A stretch of 64,000 nt of DNA from Enterobacter sp. 638 (GTDB lineage Bacteria > Pseudomonadota > Gammaproteobacteria > Enterobacterales > Enterobacteriaceae). The DNA is taken from assembly GCF_000016325.1 (NCBI RefSeq), contig NC_009436.1, positions 372,001 through 436,000 on the forward strand, written 5' to 3'. Under the pieces are notes generated by a model. It had not been told where the DNA came from. It saw only the letters and a program-made list of their open reading frames with translations, and searched no databases. How positions within the stretch are numbered: position 1 is the stretch's first letter; each line of letters opens with the position of its first letter. The translations under genes and the position numbers were made by a program. Below, piece by piece: positions 21,189-34,617 of the stretch.

Positions 21189-24100
21189 TTACAAACTCCC
21201 CGCCGTGCGCTTACGCGTTGCCGACGACAGTGTTCTACCCGTTTTACGTCCATCGAGTGTTTCCAGACGCATCTGGAACGGTGGGAACGGCATATCAATC
21301 CCGTGTTCACGGAAGCCCGCCAGAATCAGCTGATGGATTTCGTGACGCAGCGGCATACGGTGCCCCATCTCAGCGGCGTAGATACGCAGCTCGAAAATTT
21401 GAATCCCCTGCTGTAAATCCACCAGGAACACTTCCGGTGCCGGATTATCAATCACCAGCGAACAGCGCTCCGCCGCCGTGTACAGAATCTGCGTCACCTC
21501 TTCGCTGTTGGCGTCCGATGGCGCAGGCACGGTGAGCACCACGCGCGTCACGGAGTCGGAAAGCGACCAGTTGATAAACTGTTCGGTGATAAACGCTTTG
21601 TTCGGCACGATGATCTCTTTGCGATCCCAGTCGCTGATCGTCGTGGCGCGGGTGTTGATCTTGGTAATGCTTCCGGTCAGATCGCGGATCGTCACGGTAT
21701 CGCCAATACGAATCGGTTTCTCGAACAGAATGATCAGGCCCGAAATAAAGTTGGCGAAGATCTCCTGCAAGCCAAAGCCCAACCCGACACCCAGCGCGGC
21801 AACCAGCCATTGCAGCTTAGACCATTCAATACCTATCATCGAAAAGCCCATCAGCGCGCCAAACAGCAGAATCAGATATTTAGTGATGGTGGTGATGGCG
21901 TACCCGGTGCCGGGGGTTAAATCCAGATGCTGCAACAGCGCCAGTTCCAGCAAGGCAGGGAAGTTTCGCACCAGTTGGGTGGTGATAATCAGGACCAGAA
22001 TCGCTATCAGCACTGCACCCAGCGTTATCGGTTCAATGCTTTCGACACCCTGAACGGTCGAGGTGGCATCCCACAGCGAAATGTTCTCCAGGAAGCCGAA
22101 CGCCGAGTGGATTTCCGACCACAGAACGATGACCGACAACAGCGCGATCAGCATCAGGATGGATCGCACCAGCCGCAAGGACTGGGTACTGATGGCGTCA
22201 AGATCCAGCTCGACTTCATCGACATCCATATTGCCTTCTGTACTGCTGGTGCTGTGCGGATCTTCTTCACCACGTGCACGTTGGGCAAGAATTTCAGCTC
22301 GGCGATGCTTGGCGCGATCGAACGCCAGTCGGCGCCGCTGAATCAGCATCCAGCGGCGGATGACGTGATACACCACCAGCAGCAGGAACCAGATCGCGAC
22401 CGACGTTTCCAGACGGGCCAGCAGCGCCTGCGCGGTGGCGAGATACCCCACGGCAGCGGCGAGAATTGCCGCCAGCGGGGCGCTGAGCAGCAAGTTCCAC
22501 AGCATACGGTTCACCATGTTGTCGCCGCTGCCGGTTTTATCGACATACAGTGGAATGCCCGCGCGTTTGAGGCTCAGAGTGACCATCGCCAGCGCGCCGC
22601 AGATCAGCATAAAGCACAGCCGTCCGAGCGAGCCGGAAAATTCACGGTCGTTAAGATTATCGAACATAATCAGCGCCATAATCAGCGGCACAATCAGTCC
22701 GATGCTCAACAGGTAATAGCGCATCGCGCGCGACACACGTTGGCGCGGCCAGGAGAAGTGGGTGATAAACAGGCCATTGGGACGGGCAAAAGTGGCGCAA
22801 ATCATCACCACCCATAGCAGCGGAACCGTGGCGGTTACGCCATCGCCAATCGCCACGGCGAGCGGATATGGCCACGCTTCTCGCAGGCCATATCCGAGCG
22901 TCATCCACAGAACCGGCAGCGGTGACGCCACCAGTATCGACCAGAAAACGGTGCGCAGCGTAAGCCAGAAGTGGTCCTGCGTCACTTTACCCACGCGGGA
23001 GCTGGAACGTTCCAGGAAGCGGGTGAAATGCCTGCGCGAGTAAATACTAAACCCCACCAGAATCAATGCGCCCATCAGCGGGAAGATGGTCTCTTTGCTG
23101 GTGAGAATCATCACGCTCGCTTTGCCCACCTGACCAAACGTATCCAGCGAAATCAAACGACGCAGATCCTGCACGATATCAATGGGCCAGGAGAAGGTCA
23201 TGGGCCGAACATCAGAGGTCCAGAACAGATAGCGATGCGTCGCCTCGTTGACTTCTTTCAGCGCGTCTTCAAGCTGACTATTGGAGACTTTCAGCTTGGT
23301 GAGTTCGAGAATGAGCGTATCACCGCCCTGTAACAGCGAGTTCAGCAGTTCGCGCTGGGTACGCAGTTGCGCTTCCAGAATACGGTTTTGCTCGCTGGTC
23401 AACGGCTTACCATCCGCCTGCTTAAGCTGGCGAATTTGCGGCTGTTTGTTGAGCAGATCTTCAAAACGCAGACGCTGAACGCGCAATTGCGCCATTTCGG
23501 TGTCGAGCTGCTGCGGCTTTGGCATTTCCGGCAGACGCGAAACCTGCGCACGCAAGGCTTCACCGAGTAAATTCGATGAGCCGAGCCACTGCGATTGCTC
23601 ACGCAACGTGTTCAGGGCCTGACGCACCTGCAGCGTCTGATTAGTGGCCTGGCGCTGTTGAGACGCCACCAGATCCATACGCTGAGCCTGTTGGTTAAGC
23701 GCAGCAGAAAGCTCACGGTTAATTTTGAACTGATCGACGATGCCCGCAGGCAGGTTTTCGCTGTTTTCCGCCAGCAGTTCGGTGCTCTCCAGCGCGCGCT
23801 CGGCTTCACGCTGGCGTTGGCTGTTCAACTGATTGCGCAGAGCTTGCAGATAGGCATCAAGTTGCTGGCTCTGCTTTTGCGCCAGTTCTGAACGCATACG
23901 CGCCAGTTCCTGACGGTTATTGGCCGACAGTTGGGCGAGCTCAAGCTCATCAACCTGGGCTTTTAGTTTGGCTGATTCCGCCTGCAAACTGAGATTTTGC
24001 GGGGTGTTACCCGGCTGCGTCCCAATCCGGCGTTCAATTTCATTGAGCTGGCGACGGGCATCGGTTTGCTGTTGCGGCAGTTGGCTCAGGGAATCCGCGA

Positions 24101-24500
24101 TTTCGCGGGCGCGCTCTTGTTCCTGCTGCGCCTGACGGCTTTTTTCCAGCAACTGGCTGCTGACCTGCAGGATTTCCTGATTCAGGGCGTCGGACGTCAT
24201 ACTCAATGGCGCGTCACGCGGCTCATCGCGCAGATTCGTCAGCTGTGAACGTAACGTTTGCGAGAGTTTAGGGAAGTTATCAATAACTTGTTGATACTGC
24301 TGCGCACGCTCAAGAGAGCCTTGACGTTCTTCAAGCGCATTCAGGGCGGCCTGGAGCGACTCAACGGTCTCGGGCTGAGCGGGTTTTGCCGCTTTAGCCT
24401 GTTCCAGTTCCTGGGTGATTTGTTTGGCGTCGGGGACTGTTGCTGCATACGCCCCCACACTGAGGCACCAGGCCATCAGAAAAATAATTATCAGGCGCAC
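21189..24500 (-). CDS. mscM: Miniconductance mechanosensitive channel MscM
   Basis: 1103-residue inner-membrane channel of the MscK/large MscS class that opens on hypo-osmotic shock. Signal peptide, then a long periplasmic coiled-coil region rich in Gln/Glu/Leu (about 25-450), a membrane domain with about ten helices, and a C-terminal MscS core: pore helix 'LVAALGVGLGFGLQEIFANF' and beta domain 'EKPIRIGDTVTIRDLTGS'. The GTG at 24498-24500 aligns with the E. coli start; an ATG at 24521 overlaps the psd stop. It follows psd on the same strand. Confidence 0.93.
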   Translation of the reverse strand: MRLIIIFLMAWCLSVGAYAATVPDAKQITQELEQAKAAKPAQPETVESLQAALNALEERQGSLERAQQYQQVIDNFPKLSQTLRSQLTNLRDEPRDAPLSMTSDALNQEILQVSSQLLEKSRQAQQEQERAREIADSLSQLPQQQTDARRQLNEIERRIGTQPGNTPQNLSLQAESAKLKAQVDELELAQLSANNRQELARMRSELAQKQSQQLDAYLQALRNQLNSQRQREAERALESTELLAENSENLPAGIVDQFKINRELSAALNQQAQRMDLVASQQRQATNQTLQVRQALNTLREQSQWLGSSNLLGEALRAQVSRLPEMPKPQQLDTEMAQLRVQRLRFEDLLNKQPQIRQLKQADGKPLTSEQNRILEAQLRTQRELLNSLLQGGDTLILELTKLKVSNSQLEDALKEVNEATHRYLFWTSDVRPMTFSWPIDIVQDLRRLISLDTFGQVGKASVMILTSKETIFPLMGALILVGFSIYSRRHFTRFLERSSSRVGKVTQDHFWLTLRTVFWSILVASPLPVLWMTLGYGLREAWPYPLAVAIGDGVTATVPLLWVVMICATFARPNGLFITHFSWPRQRVSRAMRYYLLSIGLIVPLIMALIMFDNLNDREFSGSLGRLCFMLICGALAMVTLSLKRAGIPLYVDKTGSGDNMVNRMLWNLLLSAPLAAILAAAVGYLATAQALLARLETSVAIWFLLLVVYHVIRRWMLIQRRRLAFDRAKHRRAEILAQRARGEEDPHSTSSTEGNMDVDEVELDLDAISTQSLRLVRSILMLIALLSVIVLWSEIHSAFGFLENISLWDATSTVQGVESIEPITLGAVLIAILVLIITTQLVRNFPALLELALLQHLDLTPGTGYAITTITKYLILLFGALMGFSMIGIEWSKLQWLVAALGVGLGFGLQEIFANFISGLIILFEKPIRIGDTVTIRDLTGSITKINTRATTISDWDRKEIIVPNKAFITEQFINWSLSDSVTRVVLTVPAPSDANSEEVTQILYTAAERCSLVIDNPAPEVFLVDLQQGIQIFELRIYAAEMGHRMPLRHEIHQLILAGFREHGIDMPFPPFQMRLETLDGRKTGRTLSSATRKRTAGSL

Positions 24501-24513
24501 GTCAGCGATTCCT

Positions 24514-25551
24514 TCATACATTTTTTGCTTCAGGCTGCCTGCGGGCGGTTGGCTTAGGGCAGCCTGAAGGGTGTGCGTATGTTTTAGACTGGGTCTTTAC
24601 TGTCGTCACCAGCGGGCTGGCGTCGTGTTCAGCTTTGATCTCTTCTTCGGCCAGCGGCGCAGGTTCAGCATCCGGCGTCACGAAGGTTTCGGTAGAGATG
24701 GCCAGCGGTTGACCAATCTTAGTCACGGACAGGCTTTTCAGCGACTCTACCAGGTTAACTTTGCCCGGTGCGAACAGGTTAATCACTGTTGAACCGAGTT
24801 TGAACCGACCCATTTCCTGGCCTTTCAGCAGGGCGATTGACCCTTCGCTTTCGCCAGCCGGCCATGTCCAGCGTTTGATAACGCCTTCACGCGGTGGGGT
24901 AATCGTTCCAGCCCAAACGGTTTCGATGCTGCCCACAATCGTCGCACCCACCAGAATCTGGGCCATCGGACCGAATTCAGTATCAAACAGGCAGATGACG
25001 CGCTCGTTACGGGCGAACAGATTCGGCACGTTCTGCGCGGTCAGATGATTCACAGAGAACAGGTCGCCTGGTACATAGATCATTTCGCGCAGGATACCGT
25101 TGCACGGCATATGTACGCGGTGATAGTCACGCGGCGACAGGTAAGTGGTCACAAACGAGCCGTTACGGAACAGATCCGCCATCAGATAGTTTCCTGCCAG
25201 CAGGGCTTCCATGCTGTAGTCGTGGCCTTTGGCCTGCAGGATTTTGTCTTCTTCAATCTTGCCGAGCTGGCTGATCACGCCGTCAGCAGGCATCACCAGC
25301 ACGTTGGGATCGGTATTCAGCGGGCGAACTTCATCACGCAGTGGGCGCACGAAAAAATCGTTAAAGGAGCGATAGCTGGCAGTATCCGGCTTCTGCGCTT
25401 CTTTCATATCGACCTTGTAGTATTTAACGAACAGATCGATAACCAGCTTCGTCAGCCAGCCCGCTCGTTTGCTCGCGCCCCAACCCGCCAGGCGGGTGAG
25501 CCATAGTTTCGGCAGAATGTATTGAAGCGAAAGTTTAAATGAGTTTAACAA
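24514..25551 (-). CDS. psd: Phosphatidylserine decarboxylase
   Basis: Makes phosphatidylethanolamine from phosphatidylserine; inner-membrane, pyruvoyl-dependent. The self-cleavage site is '[11 protein letters not shown]', where the Ser of LGST becomes the pyruvoyl group; '[16 protein letters not shown]' contains conserved His. At 345 residues it is about 23 longer than E. coli Psd (322). The additional tail (after 'EHDASPLV') is low in complexity of family match and its codons contain a 12-bp inverted repeat. Lies between rsgA and mscM, as in E. coli. Confidence 0.95.
   Translation of the reverse strand: MLNSFKLSLQYILPKLWLTRLAGWGASKRAGWLTKLVIDLFVKYYKVDMKEAQKPDTASYRSFNDFFVRPLRDEVRPLNTDPNVLVMPADGVISQLGKIEEDKILQAKGHDYSMEALLAGNYLMADLFRNGSFVTTYLSPRDYHRVHMPCNGILREMIYVPGDLFSVNHLTAQNVPNLFARNERVICLFDTEFGPMAQILVGATIVGSIETVWAGTITPPREGVIKRWTWPAGESEGSIALLKGQEMGRFKLGSTVINLFAPGKVNLVESLKSLSVTKIGQPLAISTETFVTPDAEPAPLAEEEIKAEHDASPLVTTVKTQSKTYAHPSGCPKPTARRQPEAKNV
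24528..24569. repeat. Perfect 12-bp inverted repeat in the 3' end of psd
   Basis: CTTCAGGCTGCC (24528-24539) and GGCAGCCTGAAG (24558-24569) with an 18-nt loop. On the minus strand it is followed by CAAAAAATG, not a T-run, so it is not a standard terminator for psd; it may be a stem in the psd-mscM message. Confidence 0.75.
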
Positions 25552-25648
25552 GGTAGCCTCCAGGCCATTGTTTTGTCGTTCCTGATCCGGCTTAACGCAG
25601 CCGGAACCTGAAAAAAGGGGACGATTTTAGCGACGCTTAGCTTAGTTG

Positions 25649-26701
25649 TCAGTTATCAGAATCAGAAAAGTTTTTACGTGTTTTTACCTGATCCATGCTT
25701 TCGAGAATGTGGTGATAATTGTAGAAGCGCGTTGCCGCGATTTTGCCTTCTTCAACCGCCTGACGAATGGCGCAGCCAGGATCATTGTCGTGTTTGCAGT
25801 CGCGGTATTTACAAGCGCCTAAATACTCATGGAATTCGACAAATCCGTTGAAGATTTGTTCCGGTTCAAGATGCCACAGACCAAATTCACGAACGCCGGG
25901 GGAGTCGATTACATCGCCGCCGTGGGGGAAATGATACAGGCGAGAAGCCGTGGTGGTGTGCTGGCCCAGACCCGAGTTGTCCGACACATCGTTGGTGAGG
26001 ATCTCTTCCTGTAACCCCAGCAGGTTGTTCAGTAGACTGGATTTACCCACGCCAGACTGGCCCGCAAAAATGCTGATACGGTCTGTCAGCGCTTCTTCAA
26101 GCGGCTTCAGGCCATCTTTCTTATGGCTCGATACCATCAGCACGCGATAGCCAATCTTACGGTAGATATCCATCTGCTCATTCACAAAACGCATGCCTTC
26201 GTCATCAAGCAGATCGATTTTGTTCAGAACGATCAGTGGTTCGACTTCAAGCGTTTCGCAGGCAACGAGATAGCGGTCGATAATATTGAGTGAAAGTTCG
26301 GGTAAAATCGCCGAAACAATCACGATCTGATTAATATTGGCGGCGATAGGTTTAACGCCGTCGTAAAAATCAGGACGATTGAGCACCGATGTGCGCTCAT
26401 GAACCGCTTCGACGATGCCTTTTACTCTGACGCCTTCAGCGGCTGCTTTTCCCGGTCGCCAAACGACGCGGTCGCCGGTCACCAGCGATCGGATGGTGCG
26501 GCGGATGTTGCAGCGGTGAACACCACCGTCGGCGGCTTCTACGTCAGCATGCATGCCGAAACGGCTAATGACCATGCCTTCTGTTGCTTCGCCAAACAGG
26601 TTGTCGTCGTAATCGGGTTTCTCCGAAGTGGTCTTAAGACGGCGTTCATGGTTGGCATTTACGCGGCGCTGTTGCCCTTTGGAGAGTTTATTTTTACTCA
26701 A
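25649..26701 (-). CDS. rsgA: Ribosome small-subunit GTPase RsgA
   Basis: 350-residue circularly permuted GTPase that acts in late 30S maturation. N-terminal OB fold, then the G motifs in order G4 'VLNKIDLLD', G1 '[13 protein letters not shown]', G3 'DSPGV', and a C-terminal zinc knuckle ('[14 protein letters not shown]'). A TTG start at 26699-26701 behind GGAGCC gives exactly the E. coli protein (S-K-N-K-L at residues 2-6); the ATGs further upstream add unrelated residues. Divergent from orn. Confidence 0.93.
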   Translation of the reverse strand: MSKNKLSKGQQRRVNANHERRLKTTSEKPDYDDNLFGEATEGMVISRFGMHADVEAADGGVHRCNIRRTIRSLVTGDRVVWRPGKAAAEGVRVKGIVEAVHERTSVLNRPDFYDGVKPIAANINQIVIVSAILPELSLNIIDRYLVACETLEVEPLIVLNKIDLLDDEGMRFVNEQMDIYRKIGYRVLMVSSHKKDGLKPLEEALTDRISIFAGQSGVGKSSLLNNLLGLQEEILTNDVSDNSGLGQHTTTASRLYHFPHGGDVIDSPGVREFGLWHLEPEQIFNGFVEFHEYLGACKYRDCKHDNDPGCAIRQAVEEGKIAATRFYNYHHILESMDQVKTRKNFSDSDN

Positions 26702-26808
26702 TCGTGCTGGCTCCTGGTCGCCCATAACGGGCAAAACCTCTATGATACACACTAATTAATACTAGTTAACCTGCTACAGCCGGTTATGCGAGAAGGGTGG
26801 AAAATAAC

Positions 26809-27354
26809 ATGAGCGCAGATGAAAACAACCTGATTTGGATCGATCTGGAAATGACCGGCCTTGATCCCGAGCGCGATCGCATCATTGAAATCGCGACGCT
26901 GGTGACCGATGCGAACCTGAATATCCTGGCTGAAGGCCCGACGATTGCGGTGCATCAGTCTGATGCCCAACTGGCGCTGATGGATGACTGGAACGTGCGG
27001 ACGCATACCGGCAGTGGGCTGGTGGAGCGAGTGAAAGCCAGCACCCAGGGCGATCGCGAAGCGGAGCTGGCAACGATTGAATTCCTGAAGCAGTGGATTC
27101 CAGCGGGCAAATCGCCGATTTGCGGTAACAGCATTGGGCAAGACCGCCGCTTCCTGTTTAAGTACATGCCGGAGCTGGAGGCGTATTTCCATTACCGTTA
27201 TCTGGACGTGAGCACGTTGAAAGAGCTGGCGCGTCGTTGGAAGCCGGAAATTTTAGACGGCTTTAAGAAGCAGGGAACGCATCAGGCAATGGATGACATT
27301 CGCGAGTCAGTGGCCGAACTGGCGTTTTACCGCGAGAATTTCATTAAGCTTTGA
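26809..27354 (+). CDS. orn: Oligoribonuclease
   Basis: 181-residue 3'-5' exonuclease that degrades dinucleotides and short oligoribonucleotides, the essential last step of RNA decay. DEDDh residues are visible in '[11 protein letters not shown]', '[11 protein letters not shown]' and '[10 protein letters not shown]'. ATG at 26809 gives the E. coli length; the in-frame ATG at 26797 is less likely. Confidence 0.97.
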   Translation: MSADENNLIWIDLEMTGLDPERDRIIEIATLVTDANLNILAEGPTIAVHQSDAQLALMDDWNVRTHTGSGLVERVKASTQGDREAELATIEFLKQWIPAGKSPICGNSIGQDRRFLFKYMPELEAYFHYRYLDVSTLKELARRWKPEILDGFKKQGTHQAMDDIRESVAELAFYRENFIKL

Positions 27355-27360
27355 TTTTTA

Positions 27361-27386
27361 TGCCCGGTACGCTTGCGCGGCCGGGT
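27361..27386. repeat. REP-like GCCCGG palindrome after orn
   Basis: TGCCCGGTACGCTTGCGC...GGCCGGGTA: 5-bp CCCGG/CCGGG stem with an imperfect interior, typical of enterobacterial REP units. May help end orn transcription. Related elements are at 7410, 55440 and 61331. Confidence 0.5.
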
Positions 27387-27463
27387 ATTTGCCGTTAAAT
27401 TGTCCAGCTTGCCGATTAATTAATCACTTGAACGTGATTTTAAAAAAATCGCTTTCAGGGGGG

Positions 27464-27491
27464 TTGCAGCTAAAAGGATTTCTCGTATAAT
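27464..27491 (+). promoter_or_regulatory. Promoter of the tRNA-Gly operon
   Basis: -35 TTGCAG (27464-27469), 16-bp spacer, -10 TATAAT (27486-27491), then a GC-rich discriminator GCGCCTCCC as in stringently controlled stable-RNA promoters. An AT-rich stretch with A7 lies just upstream. Confidence 0.85.
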
Positions 27492-27596
27492 GCGCCTCCC
27501 GTAACGACAGAGAATTACGCGTTACGAAGCATCAAATTTAATCGCAGAATTTCGGGTCGCAGCTAACGAAGTGGCGTCTTGAAAGACGAAGATTAT

Positions 27597-27672
<76 letters not shown>

Positions 27673-27768
27673 AATTTGAAAGTATCGCAAGATACGCACC
27701 ACCAATCGCAGGATTTCAAGTTGCAGCAAGGCGGTCAACGCAGTGGCGGCTTGAAAGACAAAGATTAA

Positions 27769-27844
<76 letters not shown>

Positions 27845-27940
27845 AATTTGAAAGTATCGCAAGATACGCACCACCAATCGCAGGATTTCAAGTTGCAGCA
27901 AGGCGGTCAACGCAGTGGCGGCTTGAAAGACAAAGATTAA

Positions 27941-28016
<76 letters not shown>

Positions 28017-28287
28017 AATTCTTCTCCAATCTCCAGATTATCCACAGCGAATTCCTTCGTTGGGGACATTTTCTATTGTATTTGAAATATTCTTGTAAAC
28101 AGAGTTATCCACAGTTAATACCGCTTTAGCGAAACGACCAAACGCTTCGCACGGTGAAGAGTTATTTTTTAACTGAATGAATAATATCAATAAAATTTCG
28201 TTTCAAAATGCTATCCAGATCACTTGACCTGTTTGCAAAGCCTGATGGTATCTGGCTTGGTAATTTTATTCACAGGCTGTGAATATA
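28017..28287. other. datA: datA-like DnaA-box cluster between glyY and queG
   Basis: No gene in these 271 bp. Three exact DnaA boxes (TTATNCACA): 28038-28046 and 28105-28113 (TTATCCACA), and 28266-28274 (TTATTCACA). A one-mismatch inverted box is at 28278-28286 and a weak one at 28211-28219. An AT-rich stretch with an imperfect IHF-like ATCAA...TT (28185-28197) lies between the second and third. E. coli datA, which binds DnaA and promotes ATP-DnaA hydrolysis with IHF, is in the same slot. Box sequences are seen; function is inferred. Confidence 0.75.
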
Positions 28288-29425
28288 TCAGGCGTCGCGG
28301 ATAAGCCCTTTTTCGATCACTCTGACCAGTCGCTGTTTCTTCGGTAATTGCACCTCGACCACGCAGGCATTTCGCTTCTCTATTTGCTGCGCAATCGCCC
28401 ATTCTATGTGCTCATCAAGAAGTGGGTGCTCACCTCTGCGCTTTTCCAGCGCTGTGATATTCGCTTCATCCCAGCAGGCGTTTCCTAATGCAACGGCAAT
28501 ATTTCGCAGCCAGCGCAGATGACCAATGCGTCGAATCGCAGACCCTTCCGTTATCCGCAGGAAATAAGCTTCGTCCCAGGCAAATAACTCAATGAGTTTC
28601 GGAGCGTGCAGGGCTTTACGCGGGCTGAAATCGTCTTCATCTGTCAGCTGCGAGTAGCGATTCCACGGGCAAATCAGCTGGCAATCGTCGCAACCGTAAA
28701 TTCGGTTGCCGATAAGAGGACGAAACGCTTCCGGAATTGCCCCTTCCAGTTCGATGGTGAGATACGAGATGCAGCGGCGCGCATCAACGGTATAAGGCTC
28801 AACAATCGCACCCGTCGGGCAAATCGTCATGCACGCCACGCAGCGCCCGCAACCTTCTTCAACCGGGCCATCCACGGGCAGCGGTAAATCAATTAGTAGC
28901 TCGCCCAGGAAAAAGAACGAACCTGCGTCGCGGCTTAGGATAAGTGAGTGCTTACCTGTCCATCCCAGGCCTGCTTTTTCGGCTATCGGGCGCTCAAGAA
29001 TAGGCGCAGAGTCGACAAACGGTCTAAAATTCAGCGAGCCACAATGTTCCTGGATGGTTTCCCCGAGTTTTTTTAGGCGGTTACGCAGAAGTTTGTGGTA
29101 GTCACGCCCCAGGGCGTAACGGCTGACATAACCCAGCGACGGATCTTTCAGCGTGCGGGCAAACGCCGCGTTGGCGGGGAGATAGTTCATGCGAACGCTG
29201 ATAACGCGCAAGGTACCCGGCAATAGCTCATGAGGGCGCGCGCGCATCATACCGTGGCGCGCCATCCACTCCATTTCGCCGTGGTACTGTTTGTCCAGCC
29301 AGGCCTGCAGTTTTGGCTCGCTCGCGGAAAGATCGGTATCGGTGATACCGACTTTCTGGAAGCCAAGCTCAGCGCCCCACTGTTTAATGTTTTGCGCTAA
29401 CTGATTGAGATCGAGGGGCTGTGAC

Positions 29426-29427
<2 letters not shown>
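28288..29427 (-). CDS. queG: Epoxyqueuosine reductase QueG
   Basis: 379-residue cobalamin-dependent enzyme for the last step of queuosine synthesis in tRNA. Two ferredoxin-like [4Fe-4S] motifs: 'CGRCVACMTICPTGAIV' and 'CDDCQLICPWNR', after an N-terminal cobalamin-binding domain. ATG at 29425-29427 matches the E. coli start (MSxPLDLNQLAQ); its CATG overlaps the start of nnr on the other strand. I see only a weak ribosome site upstream. Confidence 0.95.
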
Positions 29428-31406
<1,979 letters not shown>

Positions 31407-31422
31407 ACTCAGGGATAACGGG

Positions 31423-32766
31423 ATGATTAATCGCGTTAAAGGTTGGTTGTTGGCTGCAACGGTGCTGCTGTGCGCACAGGCTGGAGCCGCAAGTTTATCG
31501 GATATTCAGGTCTCCAACGGTGATTCGCAGGCGCGGATTACCTTCAGTTTTATGGGCGATCCGGATTATGCGTTTTCGCAGGTTGATAAGCGTAGCGTGG
31601 CGCTGGATATCAAACAGACCGGCGTGATTCAGGGCCTGCCGCTGCAATTTAGCGGCAATAACCTGGTTAAAAGCATTCGTTCCGGTACGGCGAAAGATGC
31701 GCAGTCTTTACGGCTGGTGGTCGATCTCACCCAAAACGGTAAAACTCGCGCCGTGAAGCAGCAAAACGGTGCGAATTACACCGTGGTCTTTACGATCAAT
31801 GCTGATGCTCCGCCGCCTCCACCGCCACCGCCTGTCGTGGCGAAACGCGTTGAAGCGCCGATTGTCACATCGCGTCCGTCTGAACCTGCACGTAATCCGT
31901 TCAAAGCGGAAAACGATCGCATGACCAGCGTCACCAGCAGCAATACGGTCACGCGCCCTGCGGCACGCGCTCGTCCTGCCACGAATACCAGTGACGAGAA
32001 AGTGATTATCGCCATTGATGCGGGGCACGGCGGGCAAGATCCTGGCGCAATTGGCCCTGGCGGTACGCGTGAGAAAAACGTCACCATCGCGATTGCGCGC
32101 AAACTGCGCGAACGTCTGAATGACGACCCGATGTTTAAAGGCGTGATGACCCGCGATGGCGATTACTTTATCTCCGTCATGGGGCGTTCTGACGTTGCGC
32201 GTAAGCAAAACGCTAACTTCCTGGTGTCAATTCATGCGGATGCTGCGCCAAATCGCAGCGCGACCGGCGCTTCCGTTTGGGTGTTGTCGAATCGCCGCGC
32301 TAACAGCGAGATGGCGAACTGGCTGGAAGAGCACGAGAAACAGTCTGAACTGTTGGGTGGCGCAGGTGATGTGCTGGCAAACAGTCAGTCCGACCCGTAT
32401 CTCAGCCAGGCGGTGCTGGATTTACAATTCGGTCATTCCCAGCGCGTCGGGTATGATGTTGCCACTAACGTGATAAGCCAATTGCAGAGCGTGGGTGCTA
32501 TCCACAAACGCCGTCCTGAGCACGCCAGTCTTGGCGTGTTGCGTTCGCCGGACATCCCGTCGATTCTGGTCGAAACCGGCTTTATCAGTAATAACGGCGA
32601 AGAGCGCCTGCTGGCGAGCGACAGTTATCAGCAGGAAATCGCCGATGCTATTTACAACGGTTTGCGCAATTACTTTGCGTCTCACCCGTTACAGTCAGCG
32701 CCGCCAGGGGGCGGGGGACAAACTGCCAGCGCAGCCCTTCCCGGTGAGATGAGCGCGACCCACTAA
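31423..32766 (+). CDS. amiB: N-acetylmuramoyl-L-alanine amidase AmiB
   Basis: 447-residue periplasmic amidase that splits septal peptidoglycan, activated by EnvC. Signal peptide (1-23), AMIN septal-targeting domain (about 24-125), a proline-rich linker with eight prolines around residue 130, and an Amidase_3 domain with zinc ligands in '[16 protein letters not shown]' and '[11 protein letters not shown]'. 16 bp after tsaE, 9 bp before mutL. Confidence 0.97.
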   Translation: MINRVKGWLLAATVLLCAQAGAASLSDIQVSNGDSQARITFSFMGDPDYAFSQVDKRSVALDIKQTGVIQGLPLQFSGNNLVKSIRSGTAKDAQSLRLVVDLTQNGKTRAVKQQNGANYTVVFTINADAPPPPPPPPVVAKRVEAPIVTSRPSEPARNPFKAENDRMTSVTSSNTVTRPAARARPATNTSDEKVIIAIDAGHGGQDPGAIGPGGTREKNVTIAIARKLRERLNDDPMFKGVMTRDGDYFISVMGRSDVARKQNANFLVSIHADAAPNRSATGASVWVLSNRRANSEMANWLEEHEKQSELLGGAGDVLANSQSDPYLSQAVLDLQFGHSQRVGYDVATNVISQLQSVGAIHKRRPEHASLGVLRSPDIPSILVETGFISNNGEERLLASDSYQQEIADAIYNGLRNYFASHPLQSAPPGGGGQTASAALPGEMSATH

Positions 32767-32775
32767 GGAGAATTC

Positions 32776-34617
32776 ATGCCGATTCAGGTTCTGCCGCCGC
32801 AGCTTGCGAACCAAATCGCCGCCGGCGAAGTGGTAGAGCGTCCTGCATCGGTTGTGAAGGAACTCGTCGAAAACAGTCTTGATGCGGGCGCGACCCGCAT
32901 TGATATTGATATCGAGCGCGGTGGTGCAAAGCTTATCCGCATCCGTGACAACGGCTGCGGCATCAAAAAAGACGAGCTGGCGCTGGCGCTGGCGCGTCAT
33001 GCCACCAGTAAAATTGCCTCGCTCGACGATCTGGAAGCCATTATCAGCCTCGGTTTTCGTGGCGAAGCGCTGGCCAGTATCAGCTCCGTATCCCGCCTGA
33101 CGCTCACCTCCCGCACGTCTGAACAGCAGGAAGCCTGGCAGGCTTACGCCGAAGGGCGTGATATGGACGTGACGGTCAAACCCGCAGCCCACCCGGTGGG
33201 TACGACGCTGGAAGTGTTGGATCTGTTCTACAACACGCCCGCGCGCCGCAAGTTCATGCGCACCGAAAAAACCGAATTCAACCACATCGACGAGATCATT
33301 CGCCGCATCGCGCTGGCGCGTTTTGACGTCACGATTAACCTCAGCCATAACGGTAAGGTGATGCGCCAGTATCGCGCGGTGGCGGAGGGCGGGCAGAAAG
33401 AGCGCCGTCTGGGCGCAATTTGCGGTACGGCTTTTCTCGAACAGGCGCTGGCGATTGAGTGGCAGCATGGCGATCTAGCGATGCGCGGCTGGGTTGCCGA
33501 CCCGAAAACGATGAACGCGACGCTGGCCGAGATTCAGTATTGCTATGTGAATGGCCGTATGATGCGCGATCGCCTGATAAATCATGCGATTCGCCAGGCC
33601 TGTGAAGACAAACTGGGTGCCGATCAGCAGCCTGCGTTTGTGCTTTATCTTGAAATCGATCCGCATCAGGTGGATGTCAACGTGCATCCAGCCAAGCATG
33701 AGGTGCGTTTCCATCAGTCGCGACTGGTTCACGATTTTATTTATCAAGGCGTGCTGAGCGTGCTTCAGCAGCAGGCTGAGCCGTCGTTACCCCTGACCGA
33801 AGACGCCATCAGCCCACGGCCGATCCCGGAAAACCGCGTTGCGGCGGGGCGCAACCAGTTTGCTGAGCCTGCGGTTGCGCGACAGCCTGAAGCGCCGCGC
33901 TATTCATCGGGCGCAAGTGCGCCGCGTCCAACCGGGGCGAACTATCCCCATGCACCGGTTTATCAGAAACAGCAGGGTGCGCTTTACAGCAAATTACTGG
34001 ATACTCCCGCGGTTGAACGTAAAGAGAATGTCGCGCCGTCGGCTCCGGCACTGGATGGGCACAGCCAGAGTTTTGGGCGCGTGCTGACCATTATTGCGCC
34101 GGACATGGCTTTACTTGAACGCGATAGCCACATTGCGTTGTTGGCGTTACCCGTCGCGGAGCGCTGGCTCAAACAAGTGCAGCTGACGCCTGGAACAAAC
34201 GCAGCGTGCGCACAGCCGCTGTTGATTCCCGTCCGGCTTAAAGTGTCAGCAGAAGAAGTGGCGGTTTTAAACCGTGCAAAAGCGGTGTTGGTGGAAATGG
34301 GCATTGAATTTGTTGTAGAAGCACATCATGTGACCATTCGCGCGGTGCCTTTACCCTTACGCCAACAAAATTTACAAAACTTGATTCCTGAACTGATAGG
34401 CTACCTGGCGCAGCAAACATCCTTTGACGCTGCCAATACCGCGCAGTGGATGGCCCGCCATCTCGCGAGTGACCACAATCTGTGGAGTATGGCTCAGGCC
34501 ATTACCGTATTGGCGGAAGTTGAACGTCTTTATCCACAATTGGTCAAAGCTCCGCCGGGTGGTTTATTACAACCTGTTGATTTGCATTCGGCGATGAAAG
34601 CCCTGAAAGATGAGTGA
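32776..34617 (+). CDS. mutL: DNA mismatch repair protein MutL
   Basis: 613-residue GHKL ATPase that links MutS to MutH and UvrD. N-terminal ATP motifs '[17 protein letters not shown]', 'IRDNGCGI', '[16 protein letters not shown]'; proline-rich linker about 330-430; C-terminal dimer domain without the DQHA(X)2E endonuclease motif, as in species that use MutH. Strong AAGGAG. Ends overlapping miaA by 8 bp. Confidence 0.98.
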   Translation: MPIQVLPPQLANQIAAGEVVERPASVVKELVENSLDAGATRIDIDIERGGAKLIRIRDNGCGIKKDELALALARHATSKIASLDDLEAIISLGFRGEALASISSVSRLTLTSRTSEQQEAWQAYAEGRDMDVTVKPAAHPVGTTLEVLDLFYNTPARRKFMRTEKTEFNHIDEIIRRIALARFDVTINLSHNGKVMRQYRAVAEGGQKERRLGAICGTAFLEQALAIEWQHGDLAMRGWVADPKTMNATLAEIQYCYVNGRMMRDRLINHAIRQACEDKLGADQQPAFVLYLEIDPHQVDVNVHPAKHEVRFHQSRLVHDFIYQGVLSVLQQQAEPSLPLTEDAISPRPIPENRVAAGRNQFAEPAVARQPEAPRYSSGASAPRPTGANYPHAPVYQKQQGALYSKLLDTPAVERKENVAPSAPALDGHSQSFGRVLTIIAPDMALLERDSHIALLALPVAERWLKQVQLTPGTNAACAQPLLIPVRLKVSAEEVAVLNRAKAVLVEMGIEFVVEAHHVTIRAVPLPLRQQNLQNLIPELIGYLAQQTSFDAANTAQWMARHLASDHNLWSMAQAITVLAEVERLYPQLVKAPPGGLLQPVDLHSAMKALKDE

